Source: Anaerozeibacter quisquiliarum (GTDB taxonomy: Bacteria; Bacillota; Clostridia; Christensenellales; Aristaeellaceae). From it: a stretch of 64,000 nucleotides of DNA. Below, piece by piece: positions 32,722 to 41,011 of the stretch. A program made the position numbers and the translations under genes. The stretch lies in NCBI GenBank assembly GCA_051162045.1, contig JBISDI010000001.1. One strand, written 5' to 3'. How positions within the stretch are numbered: position 1 is the first letter of the stretch; each line of letters opens with the position of its first letter. Under the pieces are notes generated by a model. That model ran no database searches. It saw only the letters and a program-made list of their open reading frames with translations, and was not told the origin of the DNA.

Positions 32722-33087
32722 ATGGAAAGCAAGCAATCCCGCTTTGTGACCAAGTTTCAGGCGAATTTCCACAAGGCCATCGCCCTCATCAGCCAAACCC
32801 TCGGTTGGCTGTTCTTGCTCGGCATGGGCGGCGCGGCGATGAACGATAGAGGCAACACCAACTGGAACGGCGCGATTTGGGGCGTGCTCGTCTGCGTCTA
32901 TCTCATCGTCATTGGGCGCTGGGCGTACAGGGTCTATCGGGGTGGTGAAACAACGCAGAAGTCCGCGATACGCGTAGTCAGGTGGCTGAACCTCGTCAGT
33001 TTCGTGTTCTTCCTGCTGGGCATCGCGTTTCTCATCGGCAATATCATCGACCCGTACCTCTACCGGAAACTGGGCCTCGACCTTTGA
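32722..33087 (+). CDS. Small integral membrane protein, unknown
   Basis: I do not recognise this 121-residue protein. It has a charged N-terminus (ESKQSRFVTKFQANFHK) and three predicted membrane helices: about residues 18-37 (ALISQTLGWLFLLGMGGAA), 48-64 and 92-110. ATG 32722 follows GGGAGAAAA at good spacing; upstream extension of the frame lacks protein-like sequence. It is the first of five rightward genes with short gaps. The composition is less GC-rich than its surroundings. A membrane partner of the exported proteins encoded downstream is conceivable, but nothing shows it directly. Confidence 0.65.
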   Translation: MESKQSRFVTKFQANFHKAIALISQTLGWLFLLGMGGAAMNDRGNTNWNGAIWGVLVCVYLIVIGRWAYRVYRGGETTQKSAIRVVRWLNLVSFVFFLLGIAFLIGNIIDPYLYRKLGLDL

Positions 33088-33141
33088 CCTGAAATGCTTG
33101 CCGTCGATCGTTCCGGAAAGGCTAGACAAGGAGGCAATTCG

Positions 33142-34278
33142 ATGAAAAAGCCATTTGCCATCGCGCTGTCACTCGTGCTCGCGTTGGGCGCGCTGCCCGC
33201 GTTCGCTGCGGAAAGCGGCGGTATCGCTCTGGAAATCAACACGCAAGAAGAAGCCGACGCGCTCTATACGCAGTACGCCGACACGTTCAACGGCAAGGAC
33301 GTCCGTCTGAGAATCTCCGGCGACCGTGACATCTATATCCCCTTCCTGCTGCGCTTCTCCTTTGGCTCGCTCGCGCTGGATGTGCCGGCACTGAGCAGCA
33401 GCATAGGCACATCGGTAAAAACGATCGAAAACCTGACGGAGCTTGACAGCCAGGCAAACATATTCAACGGCGACGACGCCGAGGCGCTGCACACGCTCAC
33501 CTCGCGATTCGAAACGGCGGATCAGGCGGTCGATGTCGCCCAAATCGGCATATACGCGCCCGGTCTTACATCATGGACGCTCGCGTTTTCCTCCGCGAAG
33601 GGCTGTAACGCCTACCTGTCGCGCGGCATTTGCCTGCCGGAATCGTTGTCGACCGTCGTCATCACCCTGGACGGGCAACCTGTGATTCCGCAGGAGGAAT
33701 TTGCCGGCCAACTCATCGCCGCGCTCAAGGTCGCCAATCCACAGGCGACGCTCAACGGCGCGTCCGTGGCAGACTTGGACGAAGCGGCGGGGCTTGACGA
33801 AGAAGCCATCCCGCGTGTGCGCCAGATCTCTGCCGATGTGGCGCTGTATGGCCTCTATCGCCAAATTGACGATAAAAAGATGCCGGAGCTTCCCGGCGAT
33901 CCGGTGCTGGGCAGGAAAATCGCAGTGCTAATCCATGACAGCTCAACCTTTAAGACCTCCCTGGAAAGTATGCTGTCCGGCGAGGCTTTTTACGGGCTGC
34001 CCCGTGACCGGTTGGCTGCGAGCATGGACGAGGCGGATACAGCCGTCATCGTGTATCGCGTTGGCAAGCTGGTGGGCCGTTATACCAACGGCGTGCTGGC
34101 GTTTGGCACATCGACGATGGTCGCCGTCGTCGATCTCGCGCGCGGCGCGATGTACGCGCCCTACGCCGCCGCCTATGAAGCGCCGCCCTCGACGATCAAC
34201 CGCTTCGGCAGCAATACCGGCAGGTTTCTGCCGGAAAATGCGCTTACGAATATCGCCCGATTGCTGGAAGCGAGCTAA
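33142..34278 (+). CDS. Exported protein of unknown function
   Basis: This 378-residue protein has a clean signal peptide (KKPFAIALSLVLALGALPAFAAES, cleavage likely after AFA). The mature part has no recognised catalytic motif and no Cys pair for a disulfide. It is mixed alpha/beta; segments such as LTSWTLAFSSAKGCNAYLSR and KIAVLIHDSSTFKTSLESML could be core strands. A region near the C-terminus (DTAVIVYRVGKLVGRYTNGV, then MVAVVDLARG) looks like a beta hairpin pair. AAGGAGGC precedes the ATG. It lies 54 bases after the small membrane protein and is probably co-transcribed with it. Confidence 0.75.
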   Translation: MKKPFAIALSLVLALGALPAFAAESGGIALEINTQEEADALYTQYADTFNGKDVRLRISGDRDIYIPFLLRFSFGSLALDVPALSSSIGTSVKTIENLTELDSQANIFNGDDAEALHTLTSRFETADQAVDVAQIGIYAPGLTSWTLAFSSAKGCNAYLSRGICLPESLSTVVITLDGQPVIPQEEFAGQLIAALKVANPQATLNGASVADLDEAAGLDEEAIPRVRQISADVALYGLYRQIDDKKMPELPGDPVLGRKIAVLIHDSSTFKTSLESMLSGEAFYGLPRDRLAASMDEADTAVIVYRVGKLVGRYTNGVLAFGTSTMVAVVDLARGAMYAPYAAAYEAPPSTINRFGSNTGRFLPENALTNIARLLEAS

Positions 34279-34302
34279 GGCCAACCGGAACCATGCCCGC
34301 AT

Positions 34303-34376
34303 CCATCAGGCGGCGTCTTTCCCCCGGCCGCAACGTGCGTCATGGCGGTACGGAGCCGGAACAAGCCGGCGCCGCC
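34303..34376 (+). repeat. Short interspersed repeat, left member of an inverted pair
   Basis: CCATCAGGCGGCGTCTTT (34303-34320) is found as an exact reverse complement at 40147-40164. Similarity continues through a following CCCC..GCCGCA.CGTGCG...GGTAC.GAGCCG...CGGCGCC segment with small gaps. Confidence 0.65.
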
Positions 34377-34400
34377 AAGCTCTATCGATATAGGCACATC

Positions 34401-34426
34401 AAGATCGTTCCGGATGGAACAATCTT
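34401..34426. other. Hairpin upstream of the duplicated-domain gene
   Basis: AAGATCGTTCC and GGAACAATCTT pair over 11 positions with one mismatch and a four-base loop. GCAAAAG follows, not a T-run. A second small stem, GCGGC/GCCGC, is at 34447-34462. They may be regulatory structures in the leader of the next gene. Confidence 0.4.
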
Positions 34427-34507
34427 GCAAAAGCAGGTCTGCCCATGCGGCTGAAATGCCGCTTCGGCAAAGGCGGCAATCCGATGGATGAAGGGAAGGA
34501 ACCGAGA

Positions 34508-35521
34508 ATGAAGAAGTTGATTCCAGTCCTCATGGTCATCGCAGTGATGGCATCCTTCGCATTTTCACAGGCGCGCGCTGAGAACGCCGCGGTTGCAGGC
34601 GTTACGAAACCCCTTGAGCCGCCAACCGTCGCCGCCAAAGGCTTTAGCTGGCCTGCTCCCGCCGAGGGAGAAAGGTTGTATATTGGCGAAGCGCATGTGT
34701 CGCAGGCCAAGCGGATGTACATGGCATTCGTCGTATCCGCAGATGGTACAACGCTCCATGACCTGACGATTCATTCGGAGGGCATCGCAATTGAATACAA
34801 AAGCGGCGGCGGCGTTACGCGATTGACAGGCGGTTCTATCACCGAAAAGACAAGCGGATCATTGTCCGTTGGCCAAACGGCAATCGATATCGATTTAGGC
34901 GAGACGCAGATCGATGATCTGGCCATTACGGGCGACACGGCCTCCTGCACGCTGGCCTATGTGTATCGGCACACGGACGCCCATACGGGCACGCCCATCA
35001 GCCTTCCGTTTGATGTCGCCACGATTATGCTGGAGAATTACTCCCTTGTGGGGGCCCCGACCGCAAGGCCCGCCATCCAGCCGCCAACCGCCGCCGAGAT
35101 AGAGCGGCGGGGGTTTAAACTGCCGGCCCCGGCAGATGGCGAGAGCGTATATATCGGCGCGGCAAATGTCTCACAGGCAAACAAGTTGTACGCTGCGTTT
35201 ATCTTATCTGCCGATGGCACACAGATACATGATCTGACAGTCTACATTGCGGATTTGTCCATCAAGATTAAATCCGGCAACACCGTAACGCAGCTGACGG
35301 GCGGTTCCGTTACGGGAATGTACAGCGGTCTCTACGATGTCGGTGAGAACGCTTCCGCCATCAACCTGGGAAAGACGCAAATCACAGATTTCGTCGTTAC
35401 AGGCGATACGGCTTCCTGTGTGCTGGCCTATGTCTACCATTATTCCGGTTCGCCGGGTTCCGGCGCTTCATCCGCAGATGTGCCCTTTGACATCGCAGCG
35501 GTCTCCTTCCAACGTCAATAA
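34508..35521 (+). CDS. Exported protein made of two tandem homologous domains
   Basis: This 337-residue protein has a signal peptide (KKLIPVLMVIAVMASFAFSQARA). The mature part is an internal duplication of about 145 residues. Unit 1 starts GFSWPAPAEGERLYIGEAHV and unit 2 starts GFKLPAPADGESVYIGAANV. Both contain SADGT..HDLT, a K.....LTGGS strand, DLGETQIDDLAITGDTASC or LGKTQITDFVVTGDTASC, and a final AYVY. Each unit has one conserved Cys in the GDTASC motif, so an interdomain disulfide is possible. The domain is beta-rich, and I cannot name it. ATG 34508 lies behind GGAAGGA. Confidence 0.8.
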   Translation: MKKLIPVLMVIAVMASFAFSQARAENAAVAGVTKPLEPPTVAAKGFSWPAPAEGERLYIGEAHVSQAKRMYMAFVVSADGTTLHDLTIHSEGIAIEYKSGGGVTRLTGGSITEKTSGSLSVGQTAIDIDLGETQIDDLAITGDTASCTLAYVYRHTDAHTGTPISLPFDVATIMLENYSLVGAPTARPAIQPPTAAEIERRGFKLPAPADGESVYIGAANVSQANKLYAAFILSADGTQIHDLTVYIADLSIKIKSGNTVTQLTGGSVTGMYSGLYDVGENASAINLGKTQITDFVVTGDTASCVLAYVYHYSGSPGSGASSADVPFDIAAVSFQRQ

Positions 35522-35568
35522 GCCGCTTTCGGCTGTGAAATGCTTCAAAAAACGAAAGGGGCCCATCC

Positions 35569-37131
35569 ATGCGCGAGCCAAACCACAACCTGAAATCCGT
35601 CCTCGAACACCTTGGACTGACCAACCTCGCGGTGGCCAAGGCCATCGGCGTTGATCCCTCCTCCGTGAGCCGTATTCTATCCGGGCAACGGCGGCTGCCG
35701 GCCGCCAGCCCGCAGATGGAGGCGCTTGCCGATCATATCCTTGTTCAAAGTCGGCGGGTGGCGGATATGGACTGGCTCAAGGCGCAGTTTCAGGCGGCGG
35801 GACTGCCAACCGATATCTCAACCGTCTATCGCTTCAAGCAAAACCTGATCATGTGGCTGGCGACGGACGGGAAGAAGCTGCGCAGGAATCTGGGCGCTTC
35901 CCTTCCCAGCGACATCGCGGGCGGCGCTCCGCGCGCGCCGAAACAGACAGCGCCGGAGGCGTCATCGGCGCAAAGCGACGTGAAGATCGGCCTCGTGGAA
36001 ATCGTATTTGCCCTGCGCCCCGCGCTCGCCGCGCTGAAAAAGGGCGAGGCGGTGAACATCTTTCTCTCCAACGACCGGCTGACCACGGTGACGAACGAGG
36101 ATGTATCCGCGCTTGTGTGCCGGATGATCGCGGAAAACGGCCTGTACGTCAATATGGTGGTCTGCGTTTCCGGCGATACGCGGGCCATGTCAAAGCTGTT
36201 GGACAGCTACATGAGCACGCTCATCTCCGGCCATGTGAAGCTGTCGGTGGTGCATGGCATGACACAGACCGTCACCAGCTCCATGCATATCCTCATGCAA
36301 AATGGCTATGCCATGCTGGTGACGGAAACGGCCGGGGCCGCCGCTCCGCCCATCGCCACGGTGATCCGCAACGCGGACTTTGTGCGGGAAATGCAGGATA
36401 GCTTCGCCGCCGCGGCCCGCTACGCGCAGCCCATTTTGAATATTTACAACGACAACTTCTCCCGAAACATCCTGGAAATCCTCTATATGGAGTTCTGCAC
36501 GCCCGGCGCGCTGGATATCGTCAAGGACAGTTTGAATCCCCTTTATATGAAGCCGAAAGCCTATGACCGATTTCTGCGAACGCGCGGACATGCACAGGCG
36601 GAATATGCTTGGCGCAGCGCCGAGTTTGTGCGCTTCAAAAACGGCATGGACGCCGTGCTGAAGGCCGGCTCCCCCTACCGCGAGATCATTTCCCTCACGC
36701 GTCTGAACGATATCGCTCTGCGCGGCTCCTGCCGGATGGCCGGGCTGTATTTCATGGAACTGGGCTACATAGACCTTGACGCGGAGGGCTGCGCCGCAAT
36801 TCTGACAGGCTACATCGATTACTTGGAGCACGAGCCGAATTTCAATCTGCTGATTCTGGACGACCTGTCTATACTGCATCAGAACAACTGTTGGCATATT
36901 AAGCAGAACCAAAGCATTGGCATCAACCACTGGCAGGGGCGCGAGCCGGTGATGATACACTCCGACCAGCTCATGCTGTTGCGGGAGTTTCAGGCGCATT
37001 TTGACAAGCTGTGGGAAGACGGGCAAAAGGCGGTAGGCAATCGTGCGAACGTAATCAGCATATTGCAGGATGTCGTTAGGCGATTGCGCGCGACATGTGA
37101 TTCGTTTTCGGCCCAAAACAACGGACAATAA
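35569..37131 (+). CDS. XRE-type HTH regulator with large unknown C-terminal region
   Basis: This 520-residue cytoplasmic protein begins with a Cro/CI-type helix-turn-helix at residues 8-45 (LTNLAVAKAIGVDPSSVSRI, then LSGQRRLP). The remaining 470 residues have no motif I recognise. They are mixed alpha/beta, with strands such as AVNIFLSNDRLTTVT and GLYVNMVVCVSG that suggest a Rossmann-like sensor core at about 140-270, followed by a mostly helical half. There is no membrane segment, nuclease or ATPase motif. The ribosome site is weak (GAAAGGGG). It is placed between two exported-protein genes with gaps of 47 and 25 bases, so it likely controls or serves this gene set. Confidence 0.78.
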   Translation: MREPNHNLKSVLEHLGLTNLAVAKAIGVDPSSVSRILSGQRRLPAASPQMEALADHILVQSRRVADMDWLKAQFQAAGLPTDISTVYRFKQNLIMWLATDGKKLRRNLGASLPSDIAGGAPRAPKQTAPEASSAQSDVKIGLVEIVFALRPALAALKKGEAVNIFLSNDRLTTVTNEDVSALVCRMIAENGLYVNMVVCVSGDTRAMSKLLDSYMSTLISGHVKLSVVHGMTQTVTSSMHILMQNGYAMLVTETAGAAAPPIATVIRNADFVREMQDSFAAAARYAQPILNIYNDNFSRNILEILYMEFCTPGALDIVKDSLNPLYMKPKAYDRFLRTRGHAQAEYAWRSAEFVRFKNGMDAVLKAGSPYREIISLTRLNDIALRGSCRMAGLYFMELGYIDLDAEGCAAILTGYIDYLEHEPNFNLLILDDLSILHQNNCWHIKQNQSIGINHWQGREPVMIHSDQLMLLREFQAHFDKLWEDGQKAVGNRANVISILQDVVRRLRATCDSFSAQNNGQ

Positions 37132-37156
37132 TATATAGAAATGGGAGGATACAGAC

Positions 37157-39997
37157 ATGCGGCGGATGAGGATATTCCTATCAACGATCCTTACGGCGGT
37201 ACTATTCGTAGGCGCTTGCGCCCACGCGGAAACCGGGTTTACGAAGAGGGAAATTGAAACGCTGGATGCGTCCGTGCCGTTTGACAGCGACTTTGGGCGG
37301 ATTTCGATTGCGTCGGTCAACGAGAAGCCCATGTTCGCCCCGGCGGGCATGACGGATGAGCAGCGCGCGGTGATGATTTCGCTCTCCATGCCGCCCGCGT
37401 TTCTCGACGATCTGAAAGCAAAAGGCGCGGAAATCTCCTCCGAGTTTTTCCTCCTGAGCGCGGAAGGGCTATTCAAGCCCGGCGCGGTCACGCAGATGGA
37501 CGGCGAGGATGGGTTGATGACCGTCAACCTCATCATCGCCATTCCCAAGGCCGGTGCCTTGGAGGATCATCGCCTTATCTTCAATGGGCAAGCGCGGACG
37601 CTTGTTTTTGCGGATGACGCCGAGACCGTCCCGGCCCACGCGGAGGGCGACGTCGCCTTTACGGTGGGCGGCGTGGTATACACCGTCTGTCGACTCGATG
37701 ATGCGCCGGCCCTTGCGCTGCCCAACCGGCTGGACGGCCACGAAGGCCATGCGGTCGCGTTTTCCTACACGGTTCCCGCCGCGCAGGCCAAGGACGCCAA
37801 CGCGCAGCTGTACTCGAACACATGGCTGCTGCAACCCGACGGCCGGGAGGTGCACGTCTACTCAAACGCCGATAACCTGGGCAATCCCTACGAGCTGTAT
37901 TTCGGCCTCTCGGACGGCGTGCTGCTCAACGAATGCGTGCTGGCCGTCCGCACCGACGACGGCGAAAAGCTGTTCGCGCTGTCGGACGATGCAAAGGCGG
38001 CGTTCGAGGCCCGCGGCACGGCGTATCCGATCGCCGAAGCGGGTGCGCAGCCGGAACCCGCGGCGGCACCCGCGGAAGAACCGGGTGGGATGAGCGAGGA
38101 AACCGATGCCCTCCAGGCGTTTGCCGGCGACTGGGTGGGCAGCACAGGCAATATCGACCTGTCTTTCACAGTCAACGCGGACGGCACGGGCCTTTATACC
38201 TTTGAGCAGAACGGGTATACGGAGAGCTACGATGTCGCGCTGAGCGCCGCGTCGGAAACCTTCACCGTGGACATCCCGGCAGACAACAAGCTGGGCATCG
38301 TCACCTGCGAAGGCGGGTATCAATACGCCGACGGCGCGCTGACGCTGGATGTCCGCACCACCTTCAAAAGCGGTCGGGTGTTCGAGTACACCATCCCCTG
38401 CCGGCGTGTGGAAGCGTCAAACGAGCCGACTGCATTTCACGACGACCAGTCCAAGCCGGCCCTCCCAGAGCATGCGAGCGTCACCTTTGAGGGCACGGCA
38501 TACGACATCCGCGTGACCGATATCGCTCTGGACGACAACGGCAACCGCTCGATCACCATCGACGGCTTCGGCGAAGCATTGCACATCCGCAGCGGCAAGA
38601 CCATCGCCCACATCCAGCTGGAGATGCTGGCGGGCGGGACGACCTACAAATGGTCGAACCTGTCGGTCAAGAACGGCCGGGCCACCTTCTCGTTCGATAC
38701 GGCACTATACCCCGAGACGATCTACGCGTACAGCTACGACGACGACACGCGCGTAGAGATGCGTGTGGCGGCCGAAGCGGCGCCGGCCGCTGACGCGCCC
38801 GCACCCGAAGCCGCGCCGACTGCGGAACCGGCCGCCGATATGACGGAGGCCGTCTCCAATCTGCTGTCCGAACTGGCGCAATCGGAAGCCGCCGACCCGT
38901 GGCGGCTGGCGATTTACCAGGCGGGCGCGCAAACCGTGACCGGCGACGGGCAAGCGCTGTCGTTCCTGTTGCGCTCCTTCAATCCCGGGTTGGATCGGCT
39001 GGGGAACTACGATGCCGGCAAGAAGGCCTACCTGGACGGCCTGCTGAGCAACGTCAGGGCCTATGACCTGGAGGTAAAGCTGGCGCTCGAGGACGGCGCG
39101 ATCGGGGCGGACGCGAAGGAAACCATTCGGGACGCGGTGGGAAAGGCGGCATCGGCTGCGAAAACGGCGTTCGATCAGAAGGCGGTGCGCATCGCCATCG
39201 CGGATTACCTCTTCCCCGCACACGAAGATGCCGACGCCGAACGCGCGCCGCTGTTCCGGGCGCAGGCCAAGCAATCGCTGTCGGTCGCCGGCGGCCCGCA
39301 CGCGCTGTCGCTGCGCTGCAGCGGGGCGAACCCCGAAAAGCTGCTCGAAGCGGCGCGCACCAATGCCTACGCGGCCTTCGCCAAGGTGTCCGGCGCCAAT
39401 CAGAGCGAATCGGCCGCCATACGGGAAGCGTTTCTGAGCGCGCTGGCGGCGCGCGCGGCGGAGGTTCGGAAAAAGCCCGACGAGGAATTCACGCTGACGC
39501 TGGACATCGACGACCTCGCGCAGGACGAAGTCGGCGACTACGACGCCTACTTGAAACGATACGCCTTCGACGAAGCGCTCGACGCGCTGGCCGATCAAGT
39601 ATACGGTTTGCCCGACGTTCCGGCGCAGGAATTCCCCAAGAGCGGCCGCGTCAGCGGCTCCACGAAGGGCACCAAGGTCATCGTCAAAGCGCCGGACGAC
39701 CAAAAAGGGCGCTATATCCAGCTTCGCCACGACGATACCGGCGAGGTGGCCGTCACAGGCTTCATCCGCTCCGGCAAGTCCTGCACGGTGCGCGTTCCCA
39801 AGGGGCAATACCATATCCTGGTCGCCAGCGGCGCGACCTGGTACGGCGAGAAAGCGCTGTTCGGCGACGCCGGTTCCTACAGCCGTACCGAGGCGTTTGA
39901 GGTGCTTGGCGGCAACTACTACCACACGATCACGCTGGGGGGCGTCACGGACGGGAACATGTCGTCCTACGGCGCAGATCCGTCGGACTTCCAATAG
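37157..39997 (+). CDS. Large exported multidomain protein, unknown
   Basis: This 946-residue protein has a signal peptide (RIFLSTILTAVLFVGACAHA; the Cys in GACAHA is not a good lipobox). It has a beta-rich N-terminal part (about residues 25-290) and an Ala/Pro/Glu linker (about 298-315). A small sandwich domain of the AGDWVGSTGNIDLSFTVNAD type follows (about 320-420), then another beta domain, a second Ala/Pro linker (about 537-560) and a helical region. The C-terminal domain (about 825-946) ends in VASGATWYGEKALFGD followed by a YYHTITLGG strand, a pattern I associate with clostridial lipoprotein tails. GGGAGGA precedes the ATG. The protein is probably an envelope or extracellular binding protein; no enzyme motif is seen. 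Confidence 0.78.
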   Translation: MRRMRIFLSTILTAVLFVGACAHAETGFTKREIETLDASVPFDSDFGRISIASVNEKPMFAPAGMTDEQRAVMISLSMPPAFLDDLKAKGAEISSEFFLLSAEGLFKPGAVTQMDGEDGLMTVNLIIAIPKAGALEDHRLIFNGQARTLVFADDAETVPAHAEGDVAFTVGGVVYTVCRLDDAPALALPNRLDGHEGHAVAFSYTVPAAQAKDANAQLYSNTWLLQPDGREVHVYSNADNLGNPYELYFGLSDGVLLNECVLAVRTDDGEKLFALSDDAKAAFEARGTAYPIAEAGAQPEPAAAPAEEPGGMSEETDALQAFAGDWVGSTGNIDLSFTVNADGTGLYTFEQNGYTESYDVALSAASETFTVDIPADNKLGIVTCEGGYQYADGALTLDVRTTFKSGRVFEYTIPCRRVEASNEPTAFHDDQSKPALPEHASVTFEGTAYDIRVTDIALDDNGNRSITIDGFGEALHIRSGKTIAHIQLEMLAGGTTYKWSNLSVKNGRATFSFDTALYPETIYAYSYDDDTRVEMRVAAEAAPAADAPAPEAAPTAEPAADMTEAVSNLLSELAQSEAADPWRLAIYQAGAQTVTGDGQALSFLLRSFNPGLDRLGNYDAGKKAYLDGLLSNVRAYDLEVKLALEDGAIGADAKETIRDAVGKAASAAKTAFDQKAVRIAIADYLFPAHEDADAERAPLFRAQAKQSLSVAGGPHALSLRCSGANPEKLLEAARTNAYAAFAKVSGANQSESAAIREAFLSALAARAAEVRKKPDEEFTLTLDIDDLAQDEVGDYDAYLKRYAFDEALDALADQVYGLPDVPAQEFPKSGRVSGSTKGTKVIVKAPDDQKGRYIQLRHDDTGEVAVTGFIRSGKSCTVRVPKGQYHILVASGATWYGEKALFGDAGSYSRTEAFEVLGGNYYHTITLGGVTDGNMSSYGADPSDFQ

Positions 39998-40397
39998 GGC
40001 AAATCGAACCGCGGCACGAAGCATCATGCCATCACAATAACGGGGAGGGCTCATGCCAATCGAAACCGTTCATGCGCTCATCAGGCGAGTGGATTTTTCG
40101 TCCTGGCGCCGCTCGGCGGCTCGGTACCGCACGGTGCGGCAGGGGAAAAGACGCCGCCTGATGGGCGCGGGAACGGTCGGAATTGGTATGGGCACGATCA
40201 AGAGAATCGTTTCGAGTCTGCGGCGTACTTTTTGTACTGTGTGACAGAAAGCGCCCGCCTCGGCCGCGGATGCCGCGATGGAATTGGGGTTTTCCAGCAG
40301 CAACTGCTTCGCCGGGGGTGTTCCGCCGGCACCGGAGATGCCCGCCGAGGGCGTTCATGAGGAAAAGGCGGCATCGCCATAACGGCGCGTTCCCTCA
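39998..40397. other. 400-base intergenic stretch after the large exported protein
   Basis: It contains the right member of the inverted repeat. It also holds a 63-codon open frame (40053-40244) with a good ribosome site (GGGGAGGG) but Arg-rich, repeat-derived sequence, which I do not call a gene. Nothing else is recognised. Confidence 0.5.
40090..40164 (-). repeat. Short interspersed repeat, right member of the inverted pair
   Basis: The reverse complement of 40147-40164 equals 34303-34320 exactly. The rest aligns with gaps through GCCGCACCGTGCGGTACCGA and the following GCCG...CGGCGCC. The two members face each other around the genes at 34508-39997. Confidence 0.65.
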
Positions 40398-40763
40398 TTA
40401 GGCGATCTCCCCTATCCCCTCCCGCACCCGTTTGGGCAGCGACATCAGCACCGCCCGGTAGGCGTCGTCGGCCATGTCGCGCACGATGGCGTCGGGGACT
40501 TCGCCGGTCAGGTAGAGGCTGTTCCAGTGCAGCTTGTTCATGTGGTAGCCGGGGATGATGGCGCAGGGGTATTGGGCGCGCAGGAACTGGCCGAAGGCCG
40601 GCTCCAGCTTCATCGTGTAGATGGGCGTACCGCGCCCGTCGCCGCCGGCCATCATAAGCATCTTGCCGCCGACGAAGTAGCGCGTGGCCTCCCACTCGGG
40701 CTTGTAATCCCGCGTGACGCCCGGCTTGTCCAGCAGGTAGGCGTCCAGCCAGTCATAGGGCAT
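40398..40763 (-). CDS. MmcQ/YjbR-like protein
   Basis: This 121-residue cytoplasmic protein has the MmcQ/YjbR (CyaY-like fold) layout: N-terminal WLDAYLLDKPGV, a beta-sheet core with ATRYFVGGKMLMMAGG and PIYTMKLEPA, then YHMNKLHWNSLYLTGEVPD and a closing helix of the VLMSLPKR kind. Family members are often annotated as DNA-binding, but the biochemical role is not settled. ATG 40763 is preferred to ATG 40769 because of its spacing from GGGGGGA. It is a single gene, oriented against the preceding island and separated from the serine operon by palindromic copy C. Confidence 0.85.
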   Translation of the reverse strand: MPYDWLDAYLLDKPGVTRDYKPEWEATRYFVGGKMLMMAGGDGRGTPIYTMKLEPAFGQFLRAQYPCAIIPGYHMNKLHWNSLYLTGEVPDAIVRDMADDAYRAVLMSLPKRVREGIGEIA

Positions 40764-40844
40764 GCACATATCCCCCCGCTTGATCGAGTTCCGCCGTCAG
40801 GTCGCCACCCCACCCTTCCAAGGAGGGGAATGGGGTCCCCCTTT

Positions 40845-41011
40845 TAGGTAAGCGTTGGTTCTAGCACGCGTGCGGTGGCGAGGGGAATTTTTGCCGGATT
40901 GGGCTTGCAAAATCCGAAGGCGTAGCAGCGCTACGTCGAGGATTCTGCGGGCCCGAGCTGGCGAAAATGCAACCGCCACCGCGCGTGGGATTTGATCAGC
41001 GGTTACCTAGA
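40845..41011. repeat. Long-hairpin palindromic element, copy C
   Basis: The left end AGGTAAGCGTTGGTT and the next 25 bases (AGCACGCGTGCGGTGGCGAGG) match copy A almost exactly. The right end GCGCGTGGGATTTGATCAGC, followed by GGTTACCTAG, matches too. Interior arms differ in sequence but pair, for example GCGGTGG with CCGCCACC and apex CGTAGC-AGC-GCTACG (40921-40935). The right end overlaps the stop codon of the PHP gene. Confidence 0.85.

Noticed and set aside
40053..40244. 63-codon small gene with good Shine-Dalgarno
   Set aside because: Most of it lies in the inverted short repeat, the product is Arg-rich without features, and the related repeat at 34.3 kb has no equivalent frame. Kept only as part of the intergenic entry.
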